Assembly (NCBI RefSeq): GCF_018861065.1
Contig: NZ_JAHKQO010000026.1
Span: 1-64,000 of the forward strand
DNA: 64,000 nucleotides
Origin: Paraglaciecola arctica
GTDB lineage: Bacteria > Pseudomonadota > Gammaproteobacteria > Enterobacterales > Alteromonadaceae
Direction of reading: 5' to 3'
The position numbers and the translations under genes were made by a program. Position 1 is the stretch's first letter. Every line of letters begins with the position of its first letter. The notes beneath the pieces are model-generated. The model saw nothing but the letters and a program-made list of their open reading frames with translations. It had not been told where the DNA came from and did not search any database. Shown one piece after another: positions 45,767 through 54,426 of the stretch.

Positions 45767-47143
45767 TTATTTTTCACCCAACAAAGAAAACACCTTATTC
45801 GCAATCTCGGTATTAGTAATAAGGCCATTAAAAATATCGCTTTGACTACCAAATGCAAAAACCGGAACATCTACTGCTGTGTGAGCACCAGTCGTCCAAC
45901 CTGTAATCGTTCTTTTATCCACTATGTGTTTAGCGGCTGCATATAAAGCTTTTTTCTGAATATTCGCTGATGAATCGGCATAGGGATTCCCCTTTGAGTC
46001 TAACTGTTGTTTTTCTTTAGTAGGCTCCTTGGCTTCTTCGAGTTGCGCCAGTTCTGCTTCAGTCAATGTAAAACCAAATAATTCATCAACGTATTGTTGT
46101 GTAATTTCAGTATCAACAAGCTTTTCAGCAATTTTACTGGGGGAATGCTGTATCGTTTTCAACACCTCAGGGAACCAGCTATATTGCCCATCAGCACCAA
46201 GGGTAAAACCTCCAGTACTATGATCTGCGGTGAGCACCACAAGGGTGTCAGGATGGGTCGCCACATATTGTTCCAAATATTCCAGTGTCATTGCTAGGTC
46301 TTGCATTTCGCCCATTGCCGCAGCAATGTCATTGCTGTGACCTGCCCAATCAACTTGGCTAGCCTCAATCAACATAAAAAAACCTTGCTCATTTTCAATG
46401 TGCTCAATAGCGGCTTTTGTCATTGTTTTTAATCGCGAAGGATCACTATCATCTAACGCCCAAGGTAATCCAACATCACCAAACAAACCGATTACCGGTT
46501 TATCTTTTTGTAATGTTGCTAAACCGGCATACTCGTCAATATATTGGAAACCTAAGTCTTGAAATTCTGTAATCAAATTTCTATCTTCTCTTAAAAAGAA
46601 CTTCCAACCACCACCTAACACAAAATCGTATTTAGCATGATTTTCAACATAGCTATCTGCAATTTCATTGTAGTTACTACGTTTGACATTGTGGGCCATA
46701 AAACTGGCAGGAGTCGCATGGTTAATTTGACTAGTTACTACCACACCCGTCTTTTTACCTAGACTTTTAGCTCGTTCTAAAACGGTTTCTACTGGTTGTT
46801 TATTCACATCAACACCGATAGCACCATTATAGGTTTTGACTCCCGCAGACAGCGCTGTAGCTCCAGCGGCAGAATCAGTTACTACACCAGACACTTTGGC
46901 TGGATAAGTGCTGCTCATCCCAACTAGAGTTCGGTCAAATACTGTGTCTTCAATTTCTGAGGTATTGGGATCATCATTAAAATAACGATAGGCACTGGTA
47001 TAGGCAGGCCCCATACCGTCACCCACTATCATAATTATATTTTTAGGATGAGACGGTTCAACTACCTCAACTTTGCTAATTTTCGTGGAATTACATGCAG
47101 ACACTAACAATGTCACGGCTATTACAGTTAACTTACTTTTCAT
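45767..47143 (-). CDS. Alkaline phosphatase lipoprotein (PhoA family)
   Basis: A 458-residue exported enzyme with lipobox VSAC (Cys17). Metal and catalytic motifs are GDGMGPAYTSA (Asp42) and VTDSAAGATALSAG with nucleophile Ser91; the later HSNDIAAAM and TADHSTGGF supply further metal ligands. It hydrolyses phosphate monoesters in the periplasm or at the outer membrane. It is the last of five genes in one orientation that begin with a TonB receptor, 64 bases after the MFS transporter gene. In that setting it could remove phosphate left on a sugar after a phosphodiester glycosidase has acted. No Pho box was found in front of it. Confidence 0.9.
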   Translation of the reverse strand: MKSKLTVIAVTLLVSACNSTKISKVEVVEPSHPKNIIMIVGDGMGPAYTSAYRYFNDDPNTSEIEDTVFDRTLVGMSSTYPAKVSGVVTDSAAGATALSAGVKTYNGAIGVDVNKQPVETVLERAKSLGKKTGVVVTSQINHATPASFMAHNVKRSNYNEIADSYVENHAKYDFVLGGGWKFFLREDRNLITEFQDLGFQYIDEYAGLATLQKDKPVIGLFGDVGLPWALDDSDPSRLKTMTKAAIEHIENEQGFFMLIEASQVDWAGHSNDIAAAMGEMQDLAMTLEYLEQYVATHPDTLVVLTADHSTGGFTLGADGQYSWFPEVLKTIQHSPSKIAEKLVDTEITQQYVDELFGFTLTEAELAQLEEAKEPTKEKQQLDSKGNPYADSSANIQKKALYAAAKHIVDKRTITGWTTGAHTAVDVPVFAFGSQSDIFNGLITNTEIANKVFSLLGEK

Positions 47144-47207
47144 CTTAAAACCTTATAAATAATGGTCGAAATAAACCGATAAACGGCACACAACAGGATG
47201 CGAACAG

Positions 47208-48533
47208 TCACCTTACAGACTTGCCCCAATTTTTAATTGCATGCCCTCGAAGTGCGTAAAATAAAATATACAAATAACAAGGCAATCCAATAAAATAGGC
47301 ATATTGAATATCTCCTATTTCATGAGATATTTTTCCAAACAACAATGGCAAAATAGCCCCACCTGAGATCCCCATTATAAGTAGTGCGGATCCCTGAGCC
47401 GTATAGTTGCCAAGCCCTTTCAATGCTAATGGCCATACCGATGGCCACACTAAGGCGTGAGCCAAGCCCATTAAGGCAACAAAAGTAATCGAATTAGGTA
47501 TGACAGGTAAGCCGCTCCAGCCCCATAAAATAGCCGCAAGCCAGGTGGATTCAGTTGATGAGAATACAATTCCAAAAATACAAATACAGCCGGCAATACC
47601 CGATCCTAGCAACGCCTTTTGTTGAGAAATATATCGCGGTATACAGCTTACACCAATTAAGTAGCCTAACACCATAAAGACCATTGTATATGAGGTTAAT
47701 CCGGCAAAATTATCCACACCCAATGAGGTGCCATAGAGTCCTATGGTATCCCCAGCGATCACTTCAACACCGACGTAAAAGAACAAAGCAATGGCCCCTA
47801 AGACAGTTTGCGGGAAATGGAATATCGATGTTTTTGAAGTATTTTCTTGAGTACTAGTATCGGAAAATTCAATTTCAGGTAAGGGAGTATATTTAACTAG
47901 AAGTATTAATGAGGCCAGAGCAATGGCCATCACAATATAAGGCACAATCAGTTTATGGGAGAGCTCAAAGACTCGTTGATTTCTAGCTACCTCGTCTAAG
48001 CCATCCAAAGTGTTGGCTGACACATCCCCCATGTCGGCTAAAATTAGCGAGGTAAATAATATAGGCACTAATACCCCTGCACTTTTATTCACTAACCCCA
48101 TAATACTGATGCGCATCGCCGCGCTTTCTTCAGGGCCTAAATAAACAATGTAGGGATTAGAGGCGGTTTGCAGAATTGTTAAACCTGCCGCCAACACAAA
48201 TAAAGCCACCAAAAAAAACATGAAATTGGCGCTGATTGCCGCTGGTATATGCAACAAGGCCCCCAATGCCATAATGGCCAGTCCAATGGCCATACCATTT
48301 CTATAACCTGTTTTTTTAAGGATAATCGACATAGGCAAGGCCATAACCGTATAGGCGATATAAAAAGAAAAGGTCACAAACAAGGCTTCAAATTCATTTA
48401 AATCGCACACTATCTGCAAAAATGGAATGAGTGAACCATTGAGCCATGTCACAAACCCAAAGATGAAAAAAAGTATGCCAACAACCAGCATTGGAACAAA
48501 TGTACTCTGACTTTTTAGCGCTGAATGCCCCAT
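47208..48533 (-). CDS. MFS sugar transporter, NagP/GluP-like
   Basis: A 441-residue permease with about twelve membrane helices. FFIFGFVTWLNGSLIPFLQIVCDL and LTILQTASNPYIVYLGPEESAAMRISI (split over 150-185) are typical of the glucose/galactose/N-acetylglucosamine MFS group, which includes NagP of Shewanella. ATG 48533 is used; the upstream TTG 48572 is unlikely. It lies between the kinase and alkaline phosphatase genes, so it probably brings a free sugar across the inner membrane for phosphorylation by that kinase. Confidence 0.88.
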   Translation of the reverse strand: MGHSALKSQSTFVPMLVVGILFFIFGFVTWLNGSLIPFLQIVCDLNEFEALFVTFSFYIAYTVMALPMSIILKKTGYRNGMAIGLAIMALGALLHIPAAISANFMFFLVALFVLAAGLTILQTASNPYIVYLGPEESAAMRISIMGLVNKSAGVLVPILFTSLILADMGDVSANTLDGLDEVARNQRVFELSHKLIVPYIVMAIALASLILLVKYTPLPEIEFSDTSTQENTSKTSIFHFPQTVLGAIALFFYVGVEVIAGDTIGLYGTSLGVDNFAGLTSYTMVFMVLGYLIGVSCIPRYISQQKALLGSGIAGCICIFGIVFSSTESTWLAAILWGWSGLPVIPNSITFVALMGLAHALVWPSVWPLALKGLGNYTAQGSALLIMGISGGAILPLLFGKISHEIGDIQYAYFIGLPCYLYILFYALRGHAIKNWGKSVR

Positions 48534-48622
48534 ATTATTTACTCTTTTATTTGTGATTAGCTTGGCGAACAAATTAGTGGTTTATATTCTGTTTTGAAAA
48601 AACCATATTCGTTTTTATCCAC

Positions 48623-49624
48623 CTAGATAGCACTTCTCAACAATCCTACATTGCTACTGAGCTGGCTTTGTTGTTTTGCAAACAGCACAGCACCCACTTC
48701 AGGTGGAGAGATAGGTTGAGATAATTGGCCTTTAATGACGTCATCTAACCAAGGAAATAACGAAGGACCTAAGCCACCAATAAGTGAGATTCGAGGAGGC
48801 TGAGTGCCGATAAGTCTAAGGCCCATCTCACTGATATACTTCGCGCCTTCCTGCACGATATCCATTGCGGTTTTGTCTTGTGAATTTGCGGCAGTGAACA
48901 CAGTTGCTGAAAATTGAGCAAAAAATGAAGCCGACTTGCCGACCACTTGTTCCACTACTTCCTGTCCCGTTTTAACGTTAAGTTGCTGCAAAACAAGCTC
49001 GACCAATAGTGTCGGCCCAGCAATATTATCCAGTGTCAGTAAAACTTGCTCAATTGCCTTTAAGCCAAACCAAGCGCCGCTGCCTTTATCACCTTGAGGG
49101 AACCCATGACCACCTAAAATACTGGTCTTGCCAGCAACATAGGAAAAGCCGCAGGTTCCTGTTCCCGCTACTATCACAGCGCCATCGCTACCGTTATGGG
49201 CTCCCATACTTGCAATCAACAAATCTGTCGCTAAATGTATGTTTTTAAAGGGATGTCGCCACGCCATGATATTTCGATAATGGCTAGGAACATTGACTCC
49301 TGCCAACCCCATACCAACGATTAAATCGCCTAACACCTTGGCATCCAATCCTGCGTCCTGAACCGCCATAAGAGCAGAGTTTTCAATTGACTGAATCGCT
49401 TCTTCTAAACCATATACGGGATTACCTGGCCCTGACACACCCACTCCCAGAATATCGTTGTTGCTAGACATCAATACAGCTTTACATTTGGTACCACCGC
49501 CATCGATCCCTAGAAATAGTTGCTCTGTTGGCTCTTGTTGCGCTACTGGCTTCTTTCCAGCTGAATGTTCTTGTCCCGCTGAGGGCTCTTTGCCTTCAAA
49601 TTGGTTTGTAATCACGTTTTCCAC
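48623..49624 (-). CDS. N-acetylglucosamine-kinase-like protein (BadF/BadG ATPase family)
   Basis: A 333-residue sugar kinase. LFLGIDGGGTKCKAVL is the first phosphate-binding loop, VIVAGTGTCGFSYV the second, and FPQGDKGSGAWFGLKAI is typical of the NagK-like branch. The first 35 residues form an unusual low-complexity leader with repeated SAGQ/SAGK and EP units that other members lack. It begins two bases after the phosphodiester glycosidase stop. The likely reaction is ATP-dependent phosphorylation of GlcNAc or a related amino sugar released by the upstream enzymes. Confidence 0.87.
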   Translation of the reverse strand: MENVITNQFEGKEPSAGQEHSAGKKPVAQQEPTEQLFLGIDGGGTKCKAVLMSSNNDILGVGVSGPGNPVYGLEEAIQSIENSALMAVQDAGLDAKVLGDLIVGMGLAGVNVPSHYRNIMAWRHPFKNIHLATDLLIASMGAHNGSDGAVIVAGTGTCGFSYVAGKTSILGGHGFPQGDKGSGAWFGLKAIEQVLLTLDNIAGPTLLVELVLQQLNVKTGQEVVEQVVGKSASFFAQFSATVFTAANSQDKTAMDIVQEGAKYISEMGLRLIGTQPPRISLIGGLGPSLFPWLDDVIKGQLSQPISPPEVGAVLFAKQQSQLSSNVGLLRSAI

Positions 49625-49626
49625 TT

Positions 49627-51270
49627 TTATACCTTCTTTACAGCAATAAATAACAGTGCTTCTGCCACAGCTCTTTCTCCATTCGTGTCTGATGGTTTTC
49701 CGGTAATTTGACCTTCAATTACCATCACACTCGATCCTCCACCGTCAAGGTTAATCGCTTTAACCGCACCTAGTTCTTTCATAATGTCAGCCATTTCCGA
49801 CACCGACGCACCAATACTTAATAATGGGTCTCGCCCGTACACGACAACAAACAACGCTGTGCCTGTTTCAGTGATCCCAACGGCTGTCCTTGGATGTCTT
49901 TGTAATATCCAATTTTGATAAAAATTCACTCTGCTGTTGTCTGCTTGTTCGGTTTGACTAATTTCATCTCTGCTATCAACTGCGGCAGTGCCTATATTCA
50001 CAGGTGCAATATCCCAGCCCTGCTGTGCACGTTGACTTACTTGGGTTTTACCGCCATTTAACAGCGTAGGACCACCGTTAATAATGTACATGCCTTTTTC
50101 CAAAACTACTTCACCCCCATCACTCCAAATACGCTGCGTAATATTGATACGTGAAGTTGACTTAACCATTTGTTTGAAAATATTGAAGTATTTGCCAGAC
50201 GCACTCACCAAACGATGTCCTTTAGGCAAGACAGAATCGGCCAATGGTGGGGTAAAATAGACCTTGTTGTTGTGATCTAAAAAGAACTGGAATGTCTGTT
50301 GCTCCTTTAAGATAACCTCGAGATTTCCAAAATAGTGATTGTAGATAATTATTTCGTCTGTCTCCGAGCACACGTAATCATGGATAGCGGTCATGGTTTT
50401 ATCGCCATTTCGCTGCCCGCAATTAAAAATTTTACCTGCTTGGCGATTAATACCACTTATTTGAAATTGTTGTTCATCAATACGCATAGCTAAATGGGTA
50501 TGCACATTTTCTAATATATCCAGCGACAAAGCCGGCGTATTACTCAGCAGTAATGCTGGTCTGCCGTTTACCGCTTCACTCACTAAGGTGCCGTCAACTG
50601 CTGCTATTCCTGCGGGATCGCCTACTAAGCCTTGATGTGTTTGAAAAGCAAAAAAACCACCATTAACTGCGGCAACAGCGGCGTTGTTCTGAGCTATCTT
50701 TGACGTCTGTTGAATATCTAACACACTGTCTTTAGCTAAGGCTGAAATAACTTGGCCTTCGAATACACTTGGCGCTAGCTCAAGTATGCTGATTTGTTGT
50801 TTGCCTGCCCCTGCACTTCTTTGGGTACTGTGAGTTGGCTTAAAATGTAAACCAATAGCATCGAGTTCCGCTTGCATGGCCGTTGCTTGCTTCAAAGTAT
50901 CAAATTGACCAAAGGTCACCAGTCGACCTAAGTCATTACCGTTAGGGCCTTTTTCAACCGGTTTGATAACAGAGACAAGCTGAGACGTTTGCTCACTTGA
51001 GTTGGCAACAGTTGCGTTAAATGTTTCAAGTTTTAGTTTTAATAAGTTGGCCGCTTCTAGAGAAACAATGTCACTGCTCAACACAAAGTAGCCCGTAGCC
51101 TGCCCCTTGTGAATTTCAAGGTAATTTAGTCCCGGGGCAATCACTTGTTGCTGAGACCGCTGTAGATTTTTATTTTCCTCAGAGTACGAAAACGAAGATG
51201 TCGAGCAAGCACTAAAGAGTATTGTATTTGCAAACAACACAACTGTGATTAAAAGACGCAATGAATACAT
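49627..51270 (-). CDS. Phosphodiester glycosidase (NAGPA domain) lipoprotein with SPOR-like region
   Basis: A 547-residue exported protein. The signal ends in lipobox FSAC. A SPOR-like repeat (GRLVTFGQFDTLKQATAMQ) lies around 115-150. The NAGPA-type catalytic domain follows, with AAVNGGFFAF, RHPRTAVGITETGTALFVVV and INLDGGGSSVMVIEG. In animals this fold removes GlcNAc from a GlcNAc-1-phosphodiester. Here it lies between a TonB receptor and an amino-sugar kinase, fitting release of a sugar from a phosphodiester-linked glycan in the periplasm. ATG 51270 is preferred over TTG 51279. Confidence 0.85.
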   Translation of the reverse strand: MYSLRLLITVVLFANTILFSACSTSSFSYSEENKNLQRSQQQVIAPGLNYLEIHKGQATGYFVLSSDIVSLEAANLLKLKLETFNATVANSSEQTSQLVSVIKPVEKGPNGNDLGRLVTFGQFDTLKQATAMQAELDAIGLHFKPTHSTQRSAGAGKQQISILELAPSVFEGQVISALAKDSVLDIQQTSKIAQNNAAVAAVNGGFFAFQTHQGLVGDPAGIAAVDGTLVSEAVNGRPALLLSNTPALSLDILENVHTHLAMRIDEQQFQISGINRQAGKIFNCGQRNGDKTMTAIHDYVCSETDEIIIYNHYFGNLEVILKEQQTFQFFLDHNNKVYFTPPLADSVLPKGHRLVSASGKYFNIFKQMVKSTSRINITQRIWSDGGEVVLEKGMYIINGGPTLLNGGKTQVSQRAQQGWDIAPVNIGTAAVDSRDEISQTEQADNSRVNFYQNWILQRHPRTAVGITETGTALFVVVYGRDPLLSIGASVSEMADIMKELGAVKAINLDGGGSSVMVIEGQITGKPSDTNGERAVAEALLFIAVKKV

Positions 51271-51339
51271 GTTCAACAACTCTGCTTATGGAAGGTAATA
51301 GTGATTAATAATGACTTAAATATTGGTTAGAACAATAGA

Positions 51340-51359
51340 GGAGCGCCTTGCGGCACTCC
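51340..51359 (-). terminator. GCAA-loop hairpin between TonB receptor and downstream genes
   Basis: On the minus strand GGAGTGCC-GCAA-GGCGCTCC forms an 8-base-pair stem with one wobble, followed by TCTATTGTTC. It lies 24 bases after the receptor stop. It may be a partial terminator or mRNA-stabilising stem that makes receptor mRNA more abundant than that of the enzymes downstream. Confidence 0.55.
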
Positions 51360-51383
51360 CATATTTAGGCGTATTGCTAGTTT

Positions 51384-54107
51384 TTAGAAGGAGTATCGAG
51401 CACCCACTACTAATCTTCTATCAATTTGTGCAAGGTCATAAGGGGTATTTTCCACAGAACGATTCACTTCTTGTTCACCTAGAATATTCAAGCCTTGAAC
51501 TTGCAGTTGCAATGCATCAGTCACATTATAACTCGCTGAAAAATCAAGTTGTCCATACTCTTCTTGCCATTGTGGGATCCCTGCAGTTGATGCGAAGGCC
51601 ACAAGATATTCGTCTCTCCAAGTATAAGACACACGTGCATTGAAGTTTTCTACATCATAATACACCGCAAGGTTGTAACTGCTTTCAGAAAGACCAGGTA
51701 AGCCCGAGTTTCTTACATCGCCTTCATCAGAATACTGTGCATCACTATCAATCAGGGTGTAGTTAGCAAGCAAACCAAAATCATCCAACGATTCACTGAT
51801 AAACCCAAGTCTAGATTGATACGCCAACTCAATACCTGTGATAGTTGCCGCAACACCGTTAGTAGGCTGTGTAAAGATAATAGGTCCACTCACGATGACG
51901 CCATCACTTTGTCTTGGGAACTCTCTAGTTTCTGTGGTTGAAGACGTATCGATAAACCCATCTAAGTCTTTATAAAAAATATTGATTGCCGCAACCGCTT
52001 CACTAGAAAAGTACCACTCAAAGCCAATGTCGTAGTTGTCAGCGGTAAAAGGTTGTAAGTCTGGGTTACCGCGACTACCAAGACCGCCCCCTTCATCGAT
52101 ACCATTAAAGCTCTCGAAAGCCGCTAATTCACCTAATGCAGGTCGGGTTAAACTTTTGAAGTAAGCAGCACGAACAACCATGTCGTCATTTAATGAATAA
52201 CGCAGATTTAAGTTAGGTAAGACTTCTTGATAATCACTTTCTAAGGTAACTGGAGTAAATGCATCAGGATCAGACGAGTCTGTTGTGACCTGTGAACCAA
52301 TGGTTTGATCCGTTTTAACAAAGCGTAAACCTGTACTTAAGGTCACATCATCACTTACTTCTATATTCGCTTGTGCATAAATCGCAATGGTTTGTTCTTC
52401 CAATTCAAAGCTATTGATAAGCTCAAAAGGTTCATTAACATCCGCAGTCATACCATCAATCAGCGAGCCATCAGCATTAAAGTAAGCAGCAAACACTTTA
52501 GCTGGATCCGCGCCAATTAACGTAGAGGGCGCAAAACCTGCCCCATCTACTTCAAATCTATCTAAAGGGGTATAAACATCGGCTAAAGTAGGTATGTCTG
52601 TACGACGGTTAAGTAGCGTTACTCCATCAGCTAAATAAGTATCAGCTCTAAGGTTAGTTCGAGTTTGGCCTTGCTCTAACTCTCTGTCGGTATAACGCAA
52701 GCCAAAATCGACCTTCATTAAATCGCCATTGTCATATTCAAAATCAAATTTGTAGGTATTGTTAGAGTCTTTTCTTTCAAGAGGGCGACGAATAAATACA
52801 TTCACCACAAACTCTTCAGGATTACTGGCAAAGTCAGTGCCAGTTGTTGACCACTCGAGATGGTTATCTCGCATGATGTAGCTAACATCAGCGGGATAAA
52901 AATTGCCATCGTCAGCCATTCTTCTAAAGGAGAACAAATCATTACTATCAGATTTTTCGCGACTGAAATGGCCGATATAGGGAGAAAAAGTCAAACTATC
53001 TGACAAATGCCAATCAGCGCTAAGGGTAAACTGTTTCACATCTTCATCAATTAAGCCCTGTCTGGCACCAACACGTTGTTGAACACCTGTTAAAGTGGCT
53101 TGAGTAGCAACGCCATTTTCTATTACCGTATTACTAACGGCGGTAATGTTACTTTCAGAAGGAGCATCAAGAATGGTTTCTACGCGGTCGCCGTCAATCG
53201 TTCCCATCAAGGCACCAAATTTAATATCTAAGTTATCGTTAGGTCGCCATTGCAAACCTAACACGGCCCCTAAGGTTTCTCTTTGCTCTGAGGTATAGCC
53301 AAAACTTTCGATACGAGGGTATAAGGCATCTAACTGCTCTTGTGTTGCCCCGCCCTCTTCACCAACAGCAGGCCCGACCCAAACAGCAGATAAGGGCGTA
53401 TGACTACTGCCGCGTACTTCATTGTTTTGCATTGCTGTGTCTGAATAGACAAGAGCAGCATTAACTCCAAAAGTATCGTTCCAATTATGATTAAAAACCA
53501 CTGAAGCTTTAGGGCTGTTTTCACCCGCATTTTCACTGTAATTATTGTAAACAGAGACGTTTAACACTTGTTCTTTGGTCGAAAGGGGATCAGGTGTCGA
53601 TAAAGAAACGCTACCAGCAATCCCCCCTTCAACTTGATCAGCAGTCACTGATTTGGATATCTCAACACTATTAAATAACTCTGCAGGGAAAATTTCAAAA
53701 GAGAAACCTCGTGTACCTTCACTACCACCAGCCAACATACCGTTCACTTCTGTTGAGGTAAATTCTGGTCCTAGTCCCCTTAGGTTGATAGCCGTACCTT
53801 CACCAGTAGGATTACGATTCAGTGTTACCCCTGGTACTCGTTGTATCGCCTCAGATAGGTTAGCTTCGGGAAACTTGCCTATGTCTTCAGCTGTAATAAC
53901 ATCAACAACCTTATTCGAATATCGTTTTTGATTCAGTGATTTCAATAAACTACCACGAACACCGGTAATCGTTATGGCTTCAATATCACCTTCACTTGTT
54001 TCTTGGGCATAGAGGTTAGTGGATGCACCACTCAATAGACCAAAGATAACGGCGGTTGAAATTTTACTGAGTTTCTTTTGTTTGGGAGTAACAGATGTTC
54101 TATGCAT
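51384..54107 (-). CDS. TonB-dependent outer membrane receptor
   Basis: A 907-residue receptor with a long signal peptide ending at LYAQ, a TonB-box-like ITITGVRGSL, a plug (about 60-180) with ITAEDIGKFPEANLSEAIQRV and NLRGLGPEF, and a 22-strand-type barrel ending in ARYSF, the usual terminal aromatic. This type, common in Alteromonadales and Caulobacter, imports oligosaccharides. It is the first gene of the amino-sugar operon. Two ROK-type palindromes lie within 110 bases upstream of its ATG, suggesting repression until the sugar is present. Confidence 0.94.
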   Translation of the reverse strand: MHRTSVTPKQKKLSKISTAVIFGLLSGASTNLYAQETSEGDIEAITITGVRGSLLKSLNQKRYSNKVVDVITAEDIGKFPEANLSEAIQRVPGVTLNRNPTGEGTAINLRGLGPEFTSTEVNGMLAGGSEGTRGFSFEIFPAELFNSVEISKSVTADQVEGGIAGSVSLSTPDPLSTKEQVLNVSVYNNYSENAGENSPKASVVFNHNWNDTFGVNAALVYSDTAMQNNEVRGSSHTPLSAVWVGPAVGEEGGATQEQLDALYPRIESFGYTSEQRETLGAVLGLQWRPNDNLDIKFGALMGTIDGDRVETILDAPSESNITAVSNTVIENGVATQATLTGVQQRVGARQGLIDEDVKQFTLSADWHLSDSLTFSPYIGHFSREKSDSNDLFSFRRMADDGNFYPADVSYIMRDNHLEWSTTGTDFASNPEEFVVNVFIRRPLERKDSNNTYKFDFEYDNGDLMKVDFGLRYTDRELEQGQTRTNLRADTYLADGVTLLNRRTDIPTLADVYTPLDRFEVDGAGFAPSTLIGADPAKVFAAYFNADGSLIDGMTADVNEPFELINSFELEEQTIAIYAQANIEVSDDVTLSTGLRFVKTDQTIGSQVTTDSSDPDAFTPVTLESDYQEVLPNLNLRYSLNDDMVVRAAYFKSLTRPALGELAAFESFNGIDEGGGLGSRGNPDLQPFTADNYDIGFEWYFSSEAVAAINIFYKDLDGFIDTSSTTETREFPRQSDGVIVSGPIIFTQPTNGVAATITGIELAYQSRLGFISESLDDFGLLANYTLIDSDAQYSDEGDVRNSGLPGLSESSYNLAVYYDVENFNARVSYTWRDEYLVAFASTAGIPQWQEEYGQLDFSASYNVTDALQLQVQGLNILGEQEVNRSVENTPYDLAQIDRRLVVGARYSF

Positions 54108-54139
54108 GAATTTTCCTCAACATTGTAGTGTTTTTATAA

Positions 54140-54215
54140 TTAAGTACCACGTCGGTAATTAAACTAACTATGAGGTTAATAATTGTCAATACTTAATTAC
54201 CACAATGGTACTTAT
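54140..54215. promoter_or_regulatory. Two ROK-type operators upstream of the TonB receptor
   Basis: Sites at 54140-54162 and 54193-54215 fit TTAANTACC-N5-GGTANTTAA with the same five-base spacer; centres are 53 bases apart. They lie 33 and 86 bases upstream of the receptor start. The regulator encoded divergently at 54427 is the obvious candidate. Confidence 0.75.
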
Positions 54216-54319
54216 TAAATGAGGCCATCTATATCAACACAATAAAAATAGCTATTTATCAATGAGTTATGGATTTTAGTTTATTTGTAAATATTCGATT
54301 ATGAATGCAGATGCGATAT

Positions 54320-54342
54320 TTAAATATCACTGTGGTAATTAA
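54320..54342. promoter_or_regulatory. ROK-type operator upstream of the regulator gene
   Basis: TTAAATATC-ACTGT-GGTAATTAA matches the two receptor-side sites in arm length and spacer. It lies 85 bases before the ROK gene start, so the regulator probably controls itself as well as the operon. Confidence 0.7.
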
Positions 54343-54426
54343 AATGAGTAGTTGTTATTCTAGTTTGCGACTTGTAACGGTTTGTGTCCTAGACATTTAT
54401 CGCCCAAGCCATTCAAGGAGATAAAT

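Larger units (their letters stand above)
54108..54426. other. Divergent control region of the amino-sugar operon
   Basis: 319 bases between the TonB receptor and ROK genes. It contains three palindromes of one type and no coding frame. The AT-rich centre should hold both promoters, but no single -35/-10 pair stands out. Confidence 0.6.
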
